DNA from: an uncultured Clostridium sp.
GTDB taxonomy: Bacteria > Bacillota > Clostridia > TANB77 > CAG-508
NCBI GenBank assembly: GCA_948469315.1
Contig: CAOKLQ010000015.1
Location: forward strand, 1 to 39,617
Length of the DNA: 39,617 nt
Reading direction: 5' to 3'
Positions 17,641-28,400 of this stretch are shown piece by piece (the first letter of the stretch is position 1; each line of letters opens with the position of its first letter). The translations under genes and the position numbers were made by a program. Below the pieces are notes generated by a model. It worked only from the letters and a program-made list of their open reading frames with translations, ran no database searches and had not been told where the DNA came from.

Positions 17641-18414
17641 TTAAATTTTATTAAACTTTTCTATTGATTTTATTTGATTTGTTTCGTCATTTATTTCAAA
17701 TATTATACTATTAAACATGCACTCCCCCTCAGCTAATTTATATCTTTCTGGAAGTGATGTTACAAATCTTTTGAATGAAACATCTATATCCATTCCTATT
17801 ACTGAATTTTTTGGTCCTGTCATTCCTATATCTGTTATGTATGCTGTTCCTTTTGGAAGTATTTTTTCATCTGCTGTTTGTACATGTGTATGTGTTCCAA
17901 ATACTATGTTTGCCATTCCATCTAAATAATATCCTAAAGCTATTTTTTCTGCTGTTGCTTCTGCATGAAAGTCTATTGCTATTAAGTCCACTTTATCTTT
18001 TATATTTTCTATTATTTCTTTTGCTATTATAAATGGATTTTCTGAAAGAATTCCCATAGTAGTTCTTCCAATTAAATTCATTACTGCAATTTTTTTATTT
18101 TTTAGGTTATATATTCTATAACCTTTTCCTGGAAGTCCTTTTGAATAGTTTGCAGGTCTTATTATTTTTTCATCATCTATAAATGAAAATATATCTTTTT
18201 TTCCCCAAGTATGATTTCCCATTGTAATTACATCTGCTCCTACATTTATTAAATCATCATATATTTTTTTAGTTATTCCAAATCCTCCCGCTGAGTTTTC
18301 TGCATTTACTATTATAAAATCTATATTTTTCTGCTGCCTTATATTTTTTAATACTGATACTGCTTTTTTTGCTCCTGTTTCTCCAACAATATCTCCAACT
18401 GCTAAAATTTTCAT
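17641..18414 (-). CDS. ymdB: YmdB-family metallophosphoesterase (2',3'-cyclic nucleotide phosphodiesterase)
   Basis: 257 residues. The metal-binding motifs are all seen: GDIVGETG (Asp), NAENSAGGFG, MGNHTWGKKD, DFHAEATAEK and FGTHTHVQTAD. YmdB in Bacillus hydrolyses 2',3'-cAMP/cGMP and affects biofilm and sporulation decisions; in that genome it is linked to rny and spoVS. Here spoVS follows but no rny is seen. I start at the ATG 18414 (MKILAVGDIVGET) after AAAGGAAG; a longer upstream frame has no support. A nested palindrome lies in its leader (18436-18609). Confidence 0.92.
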   Translation of the reverse strand: MKILAVGDIVGETGAKKAVSVLKNIRQQKNIDFIIVNAENSAGGFGITKKIYDDLINVGADVITMGNHTWGKKDIFSFIDDEKIIRPANYSKGLPGKGYRIYNLKNKKIAVMNLIGRTTMGILSENPFIIAKEIIENIKDKVDLIAIDFHAEATAEKIALGYYLDGMANIVFGTHTHVQTADEKILPKGTAYITDIGMTGPKNSVIGMDIDVSFKRFVTSLPERYKLAEGECMFNSIIFEINDETNQIKSIEKFNKI

Positions 18415-18435
18415 TTTGTTCTTCCTTTCTTTTTT

Positions 18436-18609
18436 TATAATTATAATAAATTTATGAAATGACGAATGCAATTGAAGTGTTTTTAGAAATTCTTTAATTT
18501 TGTAAAATGAGGAAGCGCGGAATGAGTGAGAGGCTCATTTTATTAAATTTTAGAATTTCTTAAAATACGTAATGCCGCCGAGGAATTGAATAAATTTATT
18601 ATAATTATA
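18436..18609. repeat. Nested double palindrome upstream of ymdB
   Basis: Outer arms TATAATTATAATAAATTTAT (18436-18455) and its exact inverse (18590-18609). Inside, a second imperfect pair is formed by TTTTAGAAATTCTTTAATTT and, on the far side, AAATTTTAGAATTTCTTAAA, closing on ATGAG/CTCAT. Asymmetric blocks GACGAATGCAATTGAAG and ATGCCGCCGAGGAATTG lie between arms. The design resembles the family B repeats, but the core differs. Confidence 0.6.
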
Positions 18610-18620
18610 GTTATTTTTAT

Positions 18621-19430
18621 TTATTCTTCTATTTCAATGTATTGTGTATTTTTTGAGAATGCTATTATTGATTCAAAGATTGGTTTTAAAAACCATAATC
18701 CTATTGCAAACCATGCACCTTTTCCAAATGCTGTTGATAATTCAAAGTTCATTATTATTTTTAATATACCATATATAAACCATCCTATTATTGGTATTAA
18801 AAGCAATAACATCCACCAATAACTATATCCACAAATTTTAAATAATACTGCATCTCTATAAAATGGTATAAAAGTTGTAAAATATGGTTTGTCTGCTTTT
18901 TTGTATATTATTCCTCTAATTAATACCATATATATTAAATATATTATCCATATAATACATACTGTCTTTATTATTTTGTTACTTAACAATAATTTACTTG
19001 CTGTAGAAACTTTTTGTGTTGTAGTCATACTATTTTTTACATCATTTAAAATTTCTTCTGCAGTAGCTCCATTTTCTATTTTTTCTTTTATTTCTTCAAC
19101 ATTTATATCTTCTAAAACTTCATTTAGAGTTTCAGAATCTGTTGATGTTAATATTGTTTTTCCTACTGAAATTGCATCACTACTTATTCCTTTTTGTTCT
19201 AGTTCCTCACTATACTCATCTACCATATTTGCTATTTCTTCATTAGAATGTTCTTTACTTAGGTCTTGATACATTGTTATTATATCAGATGCATTTACTG
19301 AATTTACATTTATATTATTTTCTTTTATATATTTTTCTAAATCTTTCTTTTCTACTGCAAGTGCATAGTTTGTTGTTATAAATATTAATGATATTATTGT
19401 GGTAATTATTATTTTTTTTAAATTTTTCAT
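18621..19430 (-). CDS. Membrane protein with signal peptide and DUF5684-like C-terminal domain
   Basis: 269 residues. A signal peptide (about 1-25) is followed by a charged, helical external region (about 26-140: DLEKYIKENNINVNSVNASD, NEEIANMVDEYSEEL, NGATAEEILNDV) and a C-terminal membrane domain with PYFTTFIPFYRDAVLFKICGY, WWMLLLLIPIIGWFIYGI and FGKGAWFAIGLWFLKPIF. The last part looks like DUF5684, found with signal peptidases and secretion systems; its role is not established. The start follows AAAGGAATAAGAAA. Family A repeat 19471-19618 fills the upstream region. Confidence 0.75.
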   Translation of the reverse strand: MKNLKKIIITTIISLIFITTNYALAVEKKDLEKYIKENNINVNSVNASDIITMYQDLSKEHSNEEIANMVDEYSEELEQKGISSDAISVGKTILTSTDSETLNEVLEDINVEEIKEKIENGATAEEILNDVKNSMTTTQKVSTASKLLLSNKIIKTVCIIWIIYLIYMVLIRGIIYKKADKPYFTTFIPFYRDAVLFKICGYSYWWMLLLLIPIIGWFIYGILKIIMNFELSTAFGKGAWFAIGLWFLKPIFESIIAFSKNTQYIEIEE

Positions 19431-19470
19431 TTTCTTATTCCTTTCATTATGTAATATAGTAATTTTAAAT

Positions 19471-19618
19471 TTGAAATGTTATTATATGTTTTTTCTGCAA
19501 CTCCCAACTTACGCACATATTATAAGAAATATCTTCAATGTTCTTTTGATATTTCTATAATATGTAGCTTGTTGGTCCCCCCGAATTGTTGCTACGAAAA
19601 AATATAATAATATTTCAA
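19471..19618. repeat. Palindrome-nested repeat, family A, copy 1
   Basis: Outer arms (19471-19494 and 19597-19618) pair imperfectly. Inside are ACTCCCAACTT (19500-19510), an inner hairpin (ACATATTATAAGAAATATC with its inverse at 19548-19565) and GGTCCCCCCGAATTGTTGC (19574 on) ending CTACG. Copy 2 at 30507-30665 has the same two blocks in reverse orientation with different but fully paired arms and inner hairpin. Confidence 0.7.
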
Positions 19619-19672
19619 GTTGTTTTTTATTTTAAACAAATATATTATACAATAACTTTTAAAACATTTCCA

Positions 19673-19701
19673 TTGATTTATATAAATTTTTTAATTATAA
19701 T
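19673..19701 (+). promoter_or_regulatory. Promoter giving a probably leaderless transcript
   Basis: TTGATT (19673-19678), 17-base spacer, TATAAT (19696-19701). The ATG of the next gene begins eight bases after the -10 box, so transcription should start at or next to the A of the start codon. No ribosome binding site precedes this gene. Confidence 0.5.
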
Positions 19702-19708
19702 TATATTT

Positions 19709-20570
19709 ATGAAAGAATTGGTTGTAGATAAGAAATTTAATAATAAAAAACTAGATATATTTTTATACGATAGTTTTCCTAGTTTAACTAGAAATATACT
19801 TTATAAAGCTCTAAGAAAAAAAGATATTTTAGTTAATAATAAACGCATTAGTTCTAATATTAATGTTTTTGAAAATGATATTGTAAAAATATATATTTGC
19901 GATGAATTTTTGGAGTTTAAATTAGATATTGTTTTTGAAGATGATAATATTTTAATTATAAATAAACCAAGTAACACCCAAACTGTTCGGCCAAAACTCT
20001 TTAACCTATTTTGTTCAAAAACAGTATATTGCAAATGCTAATCCTTGTCATAGATTAGATAGGAATACTTTTGGATTAGTCTTATTTGCTAAAAATAAAG
20101 AAGCTTTAGAAATCTTACTAGATAAATTTAAGAACAAAGAAATTGAAAAACATTATTTAGCATATGTTTATGGAATTCCAAGCAAAAGAAAAGATAGACT
20201 TGAAGCATATTTATTTAAAGATACTAAAAAATCTTTAGTATATATTTCAGATGAATTTAAAAAGGGGTATCAAAAAATTATTACTTCTTATAATACTTTA
20301 AAAATTGATACAAAAAGTAATACTTCTTTATTAGATGTAAACTTAGAAACTGGAAAAACACATCAAATAAGAGCACATTTAGCACACATTAGTCTTCCAA
20401 TAATTGGTGATGGTAAATATGGCATAAATTCTGTAAATAAAGCTTTTGGATTTAAGACTCAGCAATTGTGTAGTTATAAATTAAAATTTAATTTTACTAG
20501 TGATAGTGGTATTTTGAATTATTTGAATGGAAAAGAATTTGAAATTTACATAAAATTAACTTTTCGCTAA
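19709..20570 (+). CDS. RluA-family pseudouridine synthase, read through a +1 shift at CGG
   Basis: About 286 residues after the shift. An S4-like RNA-binding segment (NNKKLDIFLYDSFPSLTRNI, LVNNKRISSNINVFENDIV) precedes the catalytic domain: ILIINKPSNTQTV, PCHRLDRNTFGLVLFAKN (catalytic Asp in HRLDR) and LETGKTHQIRAHLAHI. In plain triplets the frame stops at 20041 just before HRLDR; skipping the C of CGG at 19988 gives TV-GQNSLTYFVQKQYIANA and restores the rest to a TAA at 20568. It modifies uridines in rRNA or tRNA; the target is unknown. The start ATG has no ribosome binding site but a promoter directly before it. Confidence 0.82.
19988..19990 (+). other. +1 recoding site (GTT CGG CCA read as GTT, GGC)
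   Basis: The only site followed by C rather than A. Zero frame ends 16 codons on; the +1 frame reads GGC CAA AAC and reaches the HRLDR motif. Confidence 0.8.
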
Positions 20571-20824
20571 AAATCTGGTACAATATAAATAAATTATGTG
20601 TTGTATATCCAACTATAAATTATAGTAGGATATGCTATCCATGGAGAATTTTCAATTGATGAAATCTTTCAACTTCAAGAACATAAAGATTTTAAAAATC
20701 GTACTACATTTCTTGAAATTGTTCTATTAACATCTTGAAAAAAATAACTCAGATATTTAGTAAAAAATGAGTAACTCTAAAGTTGCTCATTTTTTACTAT
20801 TTTTCTCCTTTATAAAACACTTCT
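20571..20824. other. Intergenic region with a possible gene fragment
   Basis: A stop-free stretch around 20620-20741 would read VGYAIHGEFSIDEIFQL and RTTFLEIVLLTS without a start codon. It may be a remnant or chance. The 3' part is a terminator; nothing else is seen. Confidence 0.3.
20759..20803. terminator. Bidirectional terminator between rlu gene and ftsH
   Basis: AGTAAAAAATGAGTAACT (20759-20776) pairs with AGTTGCTCATTTTTTACT (20781-20798) with one mismatch, T-rich on both strands. Confidence 0.8.
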
Positions 20825-22618
<1,794 letters not shown>

Positions 22619-22621
22619 TTT

Positions 22622-23743
22622 CTACATCCTTTCTTCTGAGTTAATAATATCTGCACCTACCACACCACTATCGTCTTGACTATTTGTATCTGACTCATTT
22701 CGATCAGTTTGATCTTTATCTTGTTTATTATTTTCTTTATTTTTATTTGAATCTTTATTATCATTATTTGGATCATTTAAATTTCCATCTTCATTTGACC
22801 TATTTTCTGAATTAGTAGATTTTCCATCTGTATTTGCATTTACATCATGACTATTATTTATTTTTCCTATTTCGATTTGCTGTTTTATTAAATCCGATTT
22901 CATACTTAATATTGCTGCAACTATATAAATGTAAGATACTGTGGTATACATTATATCAAAATATTTTATATAAAAGCCTGTAAATGTATTTACTATTATA
23001 TATATAACATTTAGTATTATTGGTAATGTTAAAGCATGTAATCCTATTGAATATAATCCACTAAATTTAATCTGTACTCTTGCAATTCTTGAAGTTATTA
23101 TTCCAAGTATTGCAAGTAAAATTGCATCTAATAACATTGTTATAAAATAACTTGCAAATAGGTATATATATAATAATATAAATATTTGTACATATATACT
23201 TACTATATTGTAACTATTTATATAATCAATCATATTTTGCTTGTTAAAACTTTCTACAATTCCATATTTTTCTCCAAGCTCTTTATAATTTTGCTCTATT
23301 GTTTGTGATACAAGTGAACTATTTATTATAAGCTTATCTTTTAAAATTACTATACCATAATTATATAAACCTATTTTTTGTTTATATTCATCTATTTTTT
23401 CTTGAGATACTTCTTTTGTATCTATTATTACTTTATAAGATATATTTTTTTGGCTTTCTCCATTTTCTAATACCAAAGGTTCATCTATATTAAAGTTTAG
23501 GTTTCCATTTTCATATGTGAAATCTGGCAAATCTTGTTTTATATAATTTAGTGTGTTATCTATAATAGATCCATATTTTACTGTAAATGATGCTGCTATA
23601 AAAATCATTAAAATTAAAGCTAATATAAATGCATATTTTATTGACTTTCCTAATTTTTCTATGACAAATATTTTATATTTATCAAAGTCTTTTATACTTA
23701 TTAAAACTCTTTTAAAAAATGACATTTTTATATCTTCTTCCAC
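22622..23743 (-). CDS. DUF1189-like membrane protein
   Basis: 373 residues. An N-terminal helix after GKSIKYAFI (about 35-52), an external domain (about 55-180), then four membrane helices with LDAILLAILGIITSRIARV and SIGLHALTLPIIL, which are typical of DUF1189 proteins. A polar Asn/Asp/Lys-rich tail (about 295-373) is extra. The start is probably GTG at 23743, which overlaps the alr TAG (TAGTG) and follows GGGAG; an ATG six codons later is an alternative. Its place between alr and ftsH suggests a cell envelope role; function unknown. Confidence 0.75.
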   Translation of the reverse strand: MEEDIKMSFFKRVLISIKDFDKYKIFVIEKLGKSIKYAFILALILMIFIAASFTVKYGSIIDNTLNYIKQDLPDFTYENGNLNFNIDEPLVLENGESQKNISYKVIIDTKEVSQEKIDEYKQKIGLYNYGIVILKDKLIINSSLVSQTIEQNYKELGEKYGIVESFNKQNMIDYINSYNIVSIYVQIFILLYIYLFASYFITMLLDAILLAILGIITSRIARVQIKFSGLYSIGLHALTLPIILNVIYIIVNTFTGFYIKYFDIMYTTVSYIYIVAAILSMKSDLIKQQIEIGKINNSHDVNANTDGKSTNSENRSNEDGNLNDPNNDNKDSNKNKENNKQDKDQTDRNESDTNSQDDSGVVGADIINSEERM

Positions 23744-24838
23744 TATTCATACTCCCTTCTGATTCTTGTATCTATATATAATGGATTTACTTCAAAAATT
23801 GCTTTATCTCCTACTTTTACTTCATCTATTCCAATATCTACTACGCAATGATACATTCCAAGTCTTCCTATTATATTATAACTTTTTTCATTTATTTTTA
23901 CTCTTAAAGATTGTTTTTTAAAAAAGCTTTTTATACTATTATTTAAATATCTTAATTTATCTCTTTTTCTAAACATATCTTTATCAGATATAACATTAAA
24001 TCCATCTGAATGTCCTACTGGAATAACTGCAACACTTACTTGTTTTTTAGTTTTATATATGTTTGAATAACCTACATTAAATTCTTTTGGCAATTCTTTT
24101 ATTTCTGAAACCTCACATACTAACTTTCCTATTTTTTTTAGTCCTATTTTATTTTCTACAGATATTCTACCTGTAAAGCTAGAACCCAATCTTACTGCAT
24201 CTAAATGCATATTAGGAAATTTTATAAAGCTAGATGAATTACATACATGTCTTAATTTAAAATTAATATTATTTTCTTCTAAAAATTTTATTACATCCAT
24301 AAATTTTTCATATTGCTCTTTTGTATATTTGTCATCAAAAAAAGCTATTGAAAAATGTGTATAAATTCCTTCAAATTCTATATTTTCATTATTTCTTATT
24401 ACATTTAAAATCTCCTCTTTTTCAGAATATATAAATCCATATCTTCCAAAACCAGTATCTATTTTCAAATGTGCTTTTACTTTTCTTGGGCTTATAATCA
24501 TCCCTACTTCATTTGCAATTTGTGCAGATTCTCTTGAGCCTATTGTTAATGTAATATTATTTTCTATTAAAGCTTGTACATCTTCTTTTATGCATGTAGA
24601 AGATAACATTAAAATCTCTTGTTTTATACCATTTTTTCTTAATTCTATTGCCTCGTGGGTTGTTGAAACTGCAAACATTTCTATTCCGATTATCTATTAA
24701 AAATTTTGTAAATTCTATTAATCCTAAACCATAACCATTTGATTTGACTACTGCTATTATTTTACTTGATTTATTATGCTGTTTTATTTGTCTAATATTA
24801 TGTTTTAAATCTTCTTTATTTATACTTAATGCTTTCAT
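23743..24838 (-). CDS. alr: Alanine racemase, read through a +1 shift at CGG
   Basis: PLP enzyme interconverting L- and D-alanine for peptidoglycan. The N-terminus has [13 protein letters not shown] with the PLP lysine. In zero frame the protein derails after LIDN at CGG; skipping the C gives [20 protein letters not shown], the normal Alr sequence, and an open frame to 23743. Later motifs include [30 protein letters not shown] and [13 protein letters not shown]. Total about 364 residues, the usual length. The gene overlaps the DUF1189-type gene by one base and precedes ftsH. It should be essential unless another racemase exists, which makes a plain pseudogene unlikely. Confidence 0.9.
24686..24688 (-). 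other. +1 recoding site (AAT CGG AAT read as AAT, GGA)
   Basis: Zero frame gives [17 protein letters not shown]; skipping the C gives [17 protein letters not shown], an unmistakable Alr segment. The context AATCGGAATAG equals that of site 3686-3688. Confidence 0.9.
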
Positions 24839-24905
24839 TTTTTCTCCATTTTAATATTTTATTTAATTTTTTATATTTTACACTATTGTTTGTATTTTTA
24901 CAAGT

Positions 24906-24932
24906 AAAGGTCGCAAAAAACTGCGACCTTTT
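24906..24932. terminator. Terminator after femX
   Basis: AAAGGTCGCA (24906-24915) pairs with TGCGACCTTT (24922-24931). It directly follows the femX stop on the minus strand. Confidence 0.65.
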
Positions 24933-24933
24933 G

Positions 24934-25981
24934 TTATTTCTTTTTTGTAAGTGAAATAGTATATCTTATCTTTCTAAATATTTTTTCTGATATTTTATAC
25001 ATTTTATATGTTAATGGCTTAAATGCAATAAATATCTCTCCTATAAACTCTGTATATTCTGCTCCAAAGCCTTTTTTAAATCTGTATAGACCATTGCTAT
25101 TGTCTGCAATTCCTGGAACTCCTCTTAAGTCGAACATATCATCTTTTCTTGCTATTGATATTTTTATCATTTCCCAATATAATAAGTAATTTGGCATTAC
25201 ATTTCTGTACTGGTTACTACTTGCTCCATATAAATACCAAGTTTTATTTCCATACATTATTGGAATAACTCCTGCAATTGGCTTTCCTTCATAATATGCA
25301 ATTAAAACCTTCATATGATCTGGGCCTAACTCATCATACATTTTTTCAAAATATTCTAGTGGACGAATTATAAATTCATCTCTTTTTCCTGTTTCTATCA
25401 TTATTTTATGAAAATCTTTTAAATCTTCTTTTGTTCCATCTTTTACTGTTACACCTTTTTTTGTTGCTAGACGTACATTGTATCTTGTTTTTGAATGAAA
25501 ACTGCCAAATATTTCATCTTGCGTTTTGTCTTTTATATCTAATCTAAAAACATAACGTGGTTGAATTTCTTCACTAAAATCTTTTGCATCATCTTTTACT
25601 TTGTATCCGAAGTGTTTCTACTATCTTCCTAAATTCTTTATCATCACTTTTTATATCTGGTTCAATTTTAATTACCATTGCTTTATATTTTTTTGCAAGC
25701 TCTTTTATTCCTTGTGTTAATTGTGTTAATACTTCTACATTATGAATATCACAAACAGGTCCGCGAGATGCATACATTAAATAACCAAATATAGGAATTT
25801 TACGTACTAATATACTAATTGAACCTATTATATTTTGATGGCTATCCTTAGCTAAAACTACTTCATTTTTCCAAAAAGATTTAACTCTTCCCCATTCCAA
25901 AGATTGTTGAAAATTACATCTTTTATGTTCTTCTAAAAATTTTGTATATGCTTCTTTGTCTTTTTCTTCTAAAATTTTCAT
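24934..25981 (-). CDS. FemX/FemAB-family aminoacyltransferase, read through a +1 shift at CGG
   Basis: FemAB enzymes add amino acids from aminoacyl-tRNA to the peptidoglycan stem peptide. The N-terminal part (NFQQSLEWGRVKSFWKNEVV, YMYASRGPVCDI-like) ends in zero frame after VETL at CGG. Skipping the C gives TLGYKVKDDAKDFSEEIQPR, then FRLDIKDKTQDEIFGSFHSK and TRYNVRLATKKGV, then GKRDEFIIRPLEYFEKMYDE, continuous to 24934. Total about 348 residues, normal length. The coiled-coil arm of some Fem proteins is not seen. AGGAGG precedes the ATG. It lies upstream of alr, also cell wall related. Confidence 0.88.
25607..25609 (-). other. +1 recoding site (CTT CGG ATA read as CTT, GGA)
   Basis: Zero frame stops seven codons later. 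Skipping the C gives ETLGYKVKDD and opens about 225 further codons of FemAB sequence. Confidence 0.9.
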
Positions 25982-26144
25982 ATTTTAGTTTCCTCCTAGG
26001 TTTTTTTGATTTATTTATTTTATACTAAATTAAATAACTTTACAAGATATATTTATATTATTAAGCTATTTCTTGTAACTATTTAGATATAGTCATCTTT
26101 TTTAGTGTGAAAAAGCTTAGTATATTATTTTGGAAATTTTAAAT

Positions 26145-26456
26145 TTAATATTGTTTTGCACTTAATTTTATTATTAAATCCATGTTATCATCTTTTGCAG
26201 ACTTATTTTTTCTTAATTTTCCACATTTTTTACATTTAAAAACTATTACATATCCTTTTTTACTATCTAATTCTACACTTACTGGCTCTAAAGATCCTTT
26301 ACACTCCTCACTTCTATCTCCTGGGTTTATATCTACATGCTTTGAATGCAAACAATATGGACAATGATTTCTACAAGAATACCCTAATTTTTGAACTTTC
26401 TTCCCACAATTTTCACATATAAATTCTTCATCTATTTTAGTAAAATTTCTTTGCAT
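26145..26456 (-). CDS. RNHCP domain zinc-ribbon protein
   Basis: 103 residues with the diagnostic SCRNHCPYCLHSKHVD and NPGDRSEECKGSLEP, plus CENCGKK at the N-terminus and CKKCGKLRKNKS near the end, giving paired zinc ligands. The domain is named after its motif; its role is not established, though RNA binding has been proposed for such ribbons. It follows the nucleoside kinase by 15 bases and is probably co-transcribed. Confidence 0.85.
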   Translation of the reverse strand: MQRNFTKIDEEFICENCGKKVQKLGYSCRNHCPYCLHSKHVDINPGDRSEECKGSLEPVSVELDSKKGYVIVFKCKKCGKLRKNKSAKDDNMDLIIKLSAKQY

Positions 26457-26471
26457 AGCTTTCTCCTAAAA

Positions 26472-28103
26472 CTAATATTTAAAATCTCCTCCACCTATAA
26501 ATTCCCTTAATAATGAATTTTTTGGAACAACTTCATCTGGTATATCTTCAAAATATTTTAAAAACTCTCTAATTCTTTTTGCTTCTGCAAATTCTATACT
26601 TCTATTATCTATTGCCTCTAGTTGTGGAAGAGCATATTTTTTAAGTACTGATATTTCATATATTAAAGATGTATTAAACATTGCATCTGCTTCTTCTTGA
26701 TATGGAAATATATTTTGCATTTCTCCTCTATTCACAGAATTCCACATTTTTAGAGTATGAATTGCAGAATAACTTCTAAATTTAGAGTCTCTTACTATTC
26801 TTCTAATTAATCTTGAATCTGTTGTTGAAATTCTATTAAAATTATCTATATTTAGTACTGTTAGTGCACTAATATATACTTTAAACTTTTTATTTCTTGG
26901 TATTTGACTTGTTAATCTATCGTTTAAGCAGTGTATACCTTCCATTACTATAATATCATCTTTTTCTAATCTTACTTTATTCCCCTTATATTCTTTATGT
27001 CCTGTTTCAAAATTAAATGTAGGCATTTGGATTTCTTCACCATTTAACAATCTTTCAATATCTCTATTTAAAAGTTCCATATCTACAGCTTCAATTGCTT
27101 CAAAATCTAGTTTTCCATTTTCATCTATTGGGGTTTGCTCTCTTTCTACAAAATAATTATCTACTGAAATTGTAACTGGTCTTAATCCATTTAATTTAAG
27201 TTGCAATCCTAATCTTTGTGCAAATGTAGTTTTTCCAGAAGAAGATGGTCCTGCAATTAGCACCATTTTAACTTGTTCTTTATCTGCTATTTTATCTGCT
27301 ATTTTAGAAATCTTCTTTTCATGTAAAGCTTCTTCTAATAAACTCAAATCCTTAGAATTTCCTTCTTGTATAGATTTATTTAATTTTGAAAGTGTCTCAA
27401 CATTAAGTACTCTATGAATTTTTTCATAATCTGCTAATGCTTCTAATAATTTTTTATTATCTTTAAATATAGGAACTTTATTTATATCTTTTTTACTTGG
27501 ATATCTAACTAAAAAACCATTATTATATTTTTCGACATCATATATTTTCATATAACCTGTTGAAATTGGCATTACTCCATAAAAATAATTAAAATAATCT
27601 TCACAATAATAAAGCGAAACATATTTTCTTTGTTTAGTTTCTAGTTGCAATATCCCTTTTAACGTATCTTGCTTTTTATAAAACTCTTTGGCTTCTTGTT
27701 TAGTTAATCTTTTCTTTATAATTGGTATATTTTTATCTATAATCTCTTGCATCTTTGCATGAACACTATTTATCATCTCATCTGTAATTTCCATATTTTC
27801 TATTGTACAAAACATAGAATTACTCAGTTGATATTCCACATTTACTTTAGATGTTGGATATAATTCCTCAAAAGCCTTTGACATTATATATAATAGACCT
27901 CTTATATAAATTCTCATTCCATCTACTGAAGATATATCTAATAACTCTATTTTTGAATCTTGCTCAATTTCATTATTTAAAGATTTTATTTCATTATTAC
28001 ATATACATGCAATTATTTCATCTGTACATTCTTTATTTAAAACATCTATTATTTTTTGACCTTTTTGCACCTCAAAAATTTTTCCTTTATATTCAATTTT
28101 CAT
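26472..28103 (-). CDS. Nucleoside (uridine-type) kinase with TGS and ThrRS-like N-terminal domains
   Basis: 543 residues. The N-terminal TGS-like domain (1-60, KIFEVQKGQKIIDVL) and a ThrRS editing-like region (60-250, IRGLLYIMSKAFEELYP) are followed by a P-loop kinase: GPSSSGKTTFAQRL (about 285), SVDNYFVEREQTPID, PTFNFETGHKEYKG and VMEGIHCLND. This fused design is common in Clostridia and Thermotogales and is annotated as uridine kinase; the real substrate is not settled. The start follows GGAGGT. It heads an operon with the RNHCP gene. Confidence 0.88.
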   Translation of the reverse strand: MKIEYKGKIFEVQKGQKIIDVLNKECTDEIIACICNNEIKSLNNEIEQDSKIELLDISSVDGMRIYIRGLLYIMSKAFEELYPTSKVNVEYQLSNSMFCTIENMEITDEMINSVHAKMQEIIDKNIPIIKKRLTKQEAKEFYKKQDTLKGILQLETKQRKYVSLYYCEDYFNYFYGVMPISTGYMKIYDVEKYNNGFLVRYPSKKDINKVPIFKDNKKLLEALADYEKIHRVLNVETLSKLNKSIQEGNSKDLSLLEEALHEKKISKIADKIADKEQVKMVLIAGPSSSGKTTFAQRLGLQLKLNGLRPVTISVDNYFVEREQTPIDENGKLDFEAIEAVDMELLNRDIERLLNGEEIQMPTFNFETGHKEYKGNKVRLEKDDIIVMEGIHCLNDRLTSQIPRNKKFKVYISALTVLNIDNFNRISTTDSRLIRRIVRDSKFRSYSAIHTLKMWNSVNRGEMQNIFPYQEEADAMFNTSLIYEISVLKKYALPQLEAIDNRSIEFAEAKRIREFLKYFEDIPDEVVPKNSLLREFIGGGDFKY

Positions 28104-28200
28104 AAATTACCTCCGATTTTTTCTAAATTAATATATGTTTTTTTTAATCAATTTTACGCAATTAATATTTTCTTAAATTCAAATTTTTTGTACACCTTAC

Positions 28201-28227
28201 GGGTCGTCGAGGACGCCGACCCCTACA
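28201..28227 (+). repeat. Family R palindromic repeat, copy 4
   Basis: GGGTCGTCGAGGACGCCGAC followed by CCCTACACC. GGGTCG pairs with CGACCC, with an inner CG/CG. It lies in the leader of the kinase gene. Confidence 0.7.
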
Positions 28228-28251
28228 CCTTTTATTCAATTACCACAAGAA

Positions 28252-28400
28252 GCAGTAATAATTAATTTTATTTTAAAAATGAGTTCGACATTTAGCCATT
28301 TAACATTTAACCCTGTTAGAATGTGTATCTACAATATGAAATTTTGCTATAATAAACGCCTTGGAGGACGGAGTTTTAAAATAAAATTAATTATTACTGC
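28252..28400. repeat. Palindrome-nested repeat, family B, copy 2
   Basis: The outer arms are 27 bases and pair perfectly (28252-28278 with 28374-28400). The core starts ATGAGTTCGAC (28279-28289) and ends TTGGAGGACGGAGTTTT (about 28361-28377). The right arm includes the stop codon and last residues of the radical SAM gene, so the left arm is an inverted copy of that gene end. Confidence 0.7.

Noticed and set aside
20620..20741. Small gene between the RluA-type gene and ftsH
   Set aside because: The protein-like frame has no start codon, and the alternative frame with ATG gives a non-descript 29-residue peptide without a ribosome binding site.
24906..24932. Another copy of the family R palindrome (GGTCGC...GCGACC)
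   Set aside because: It lacks the CTACA tail, has an A-rich loop and T-run, and sits directly after femX; it is better explained as a terminator.
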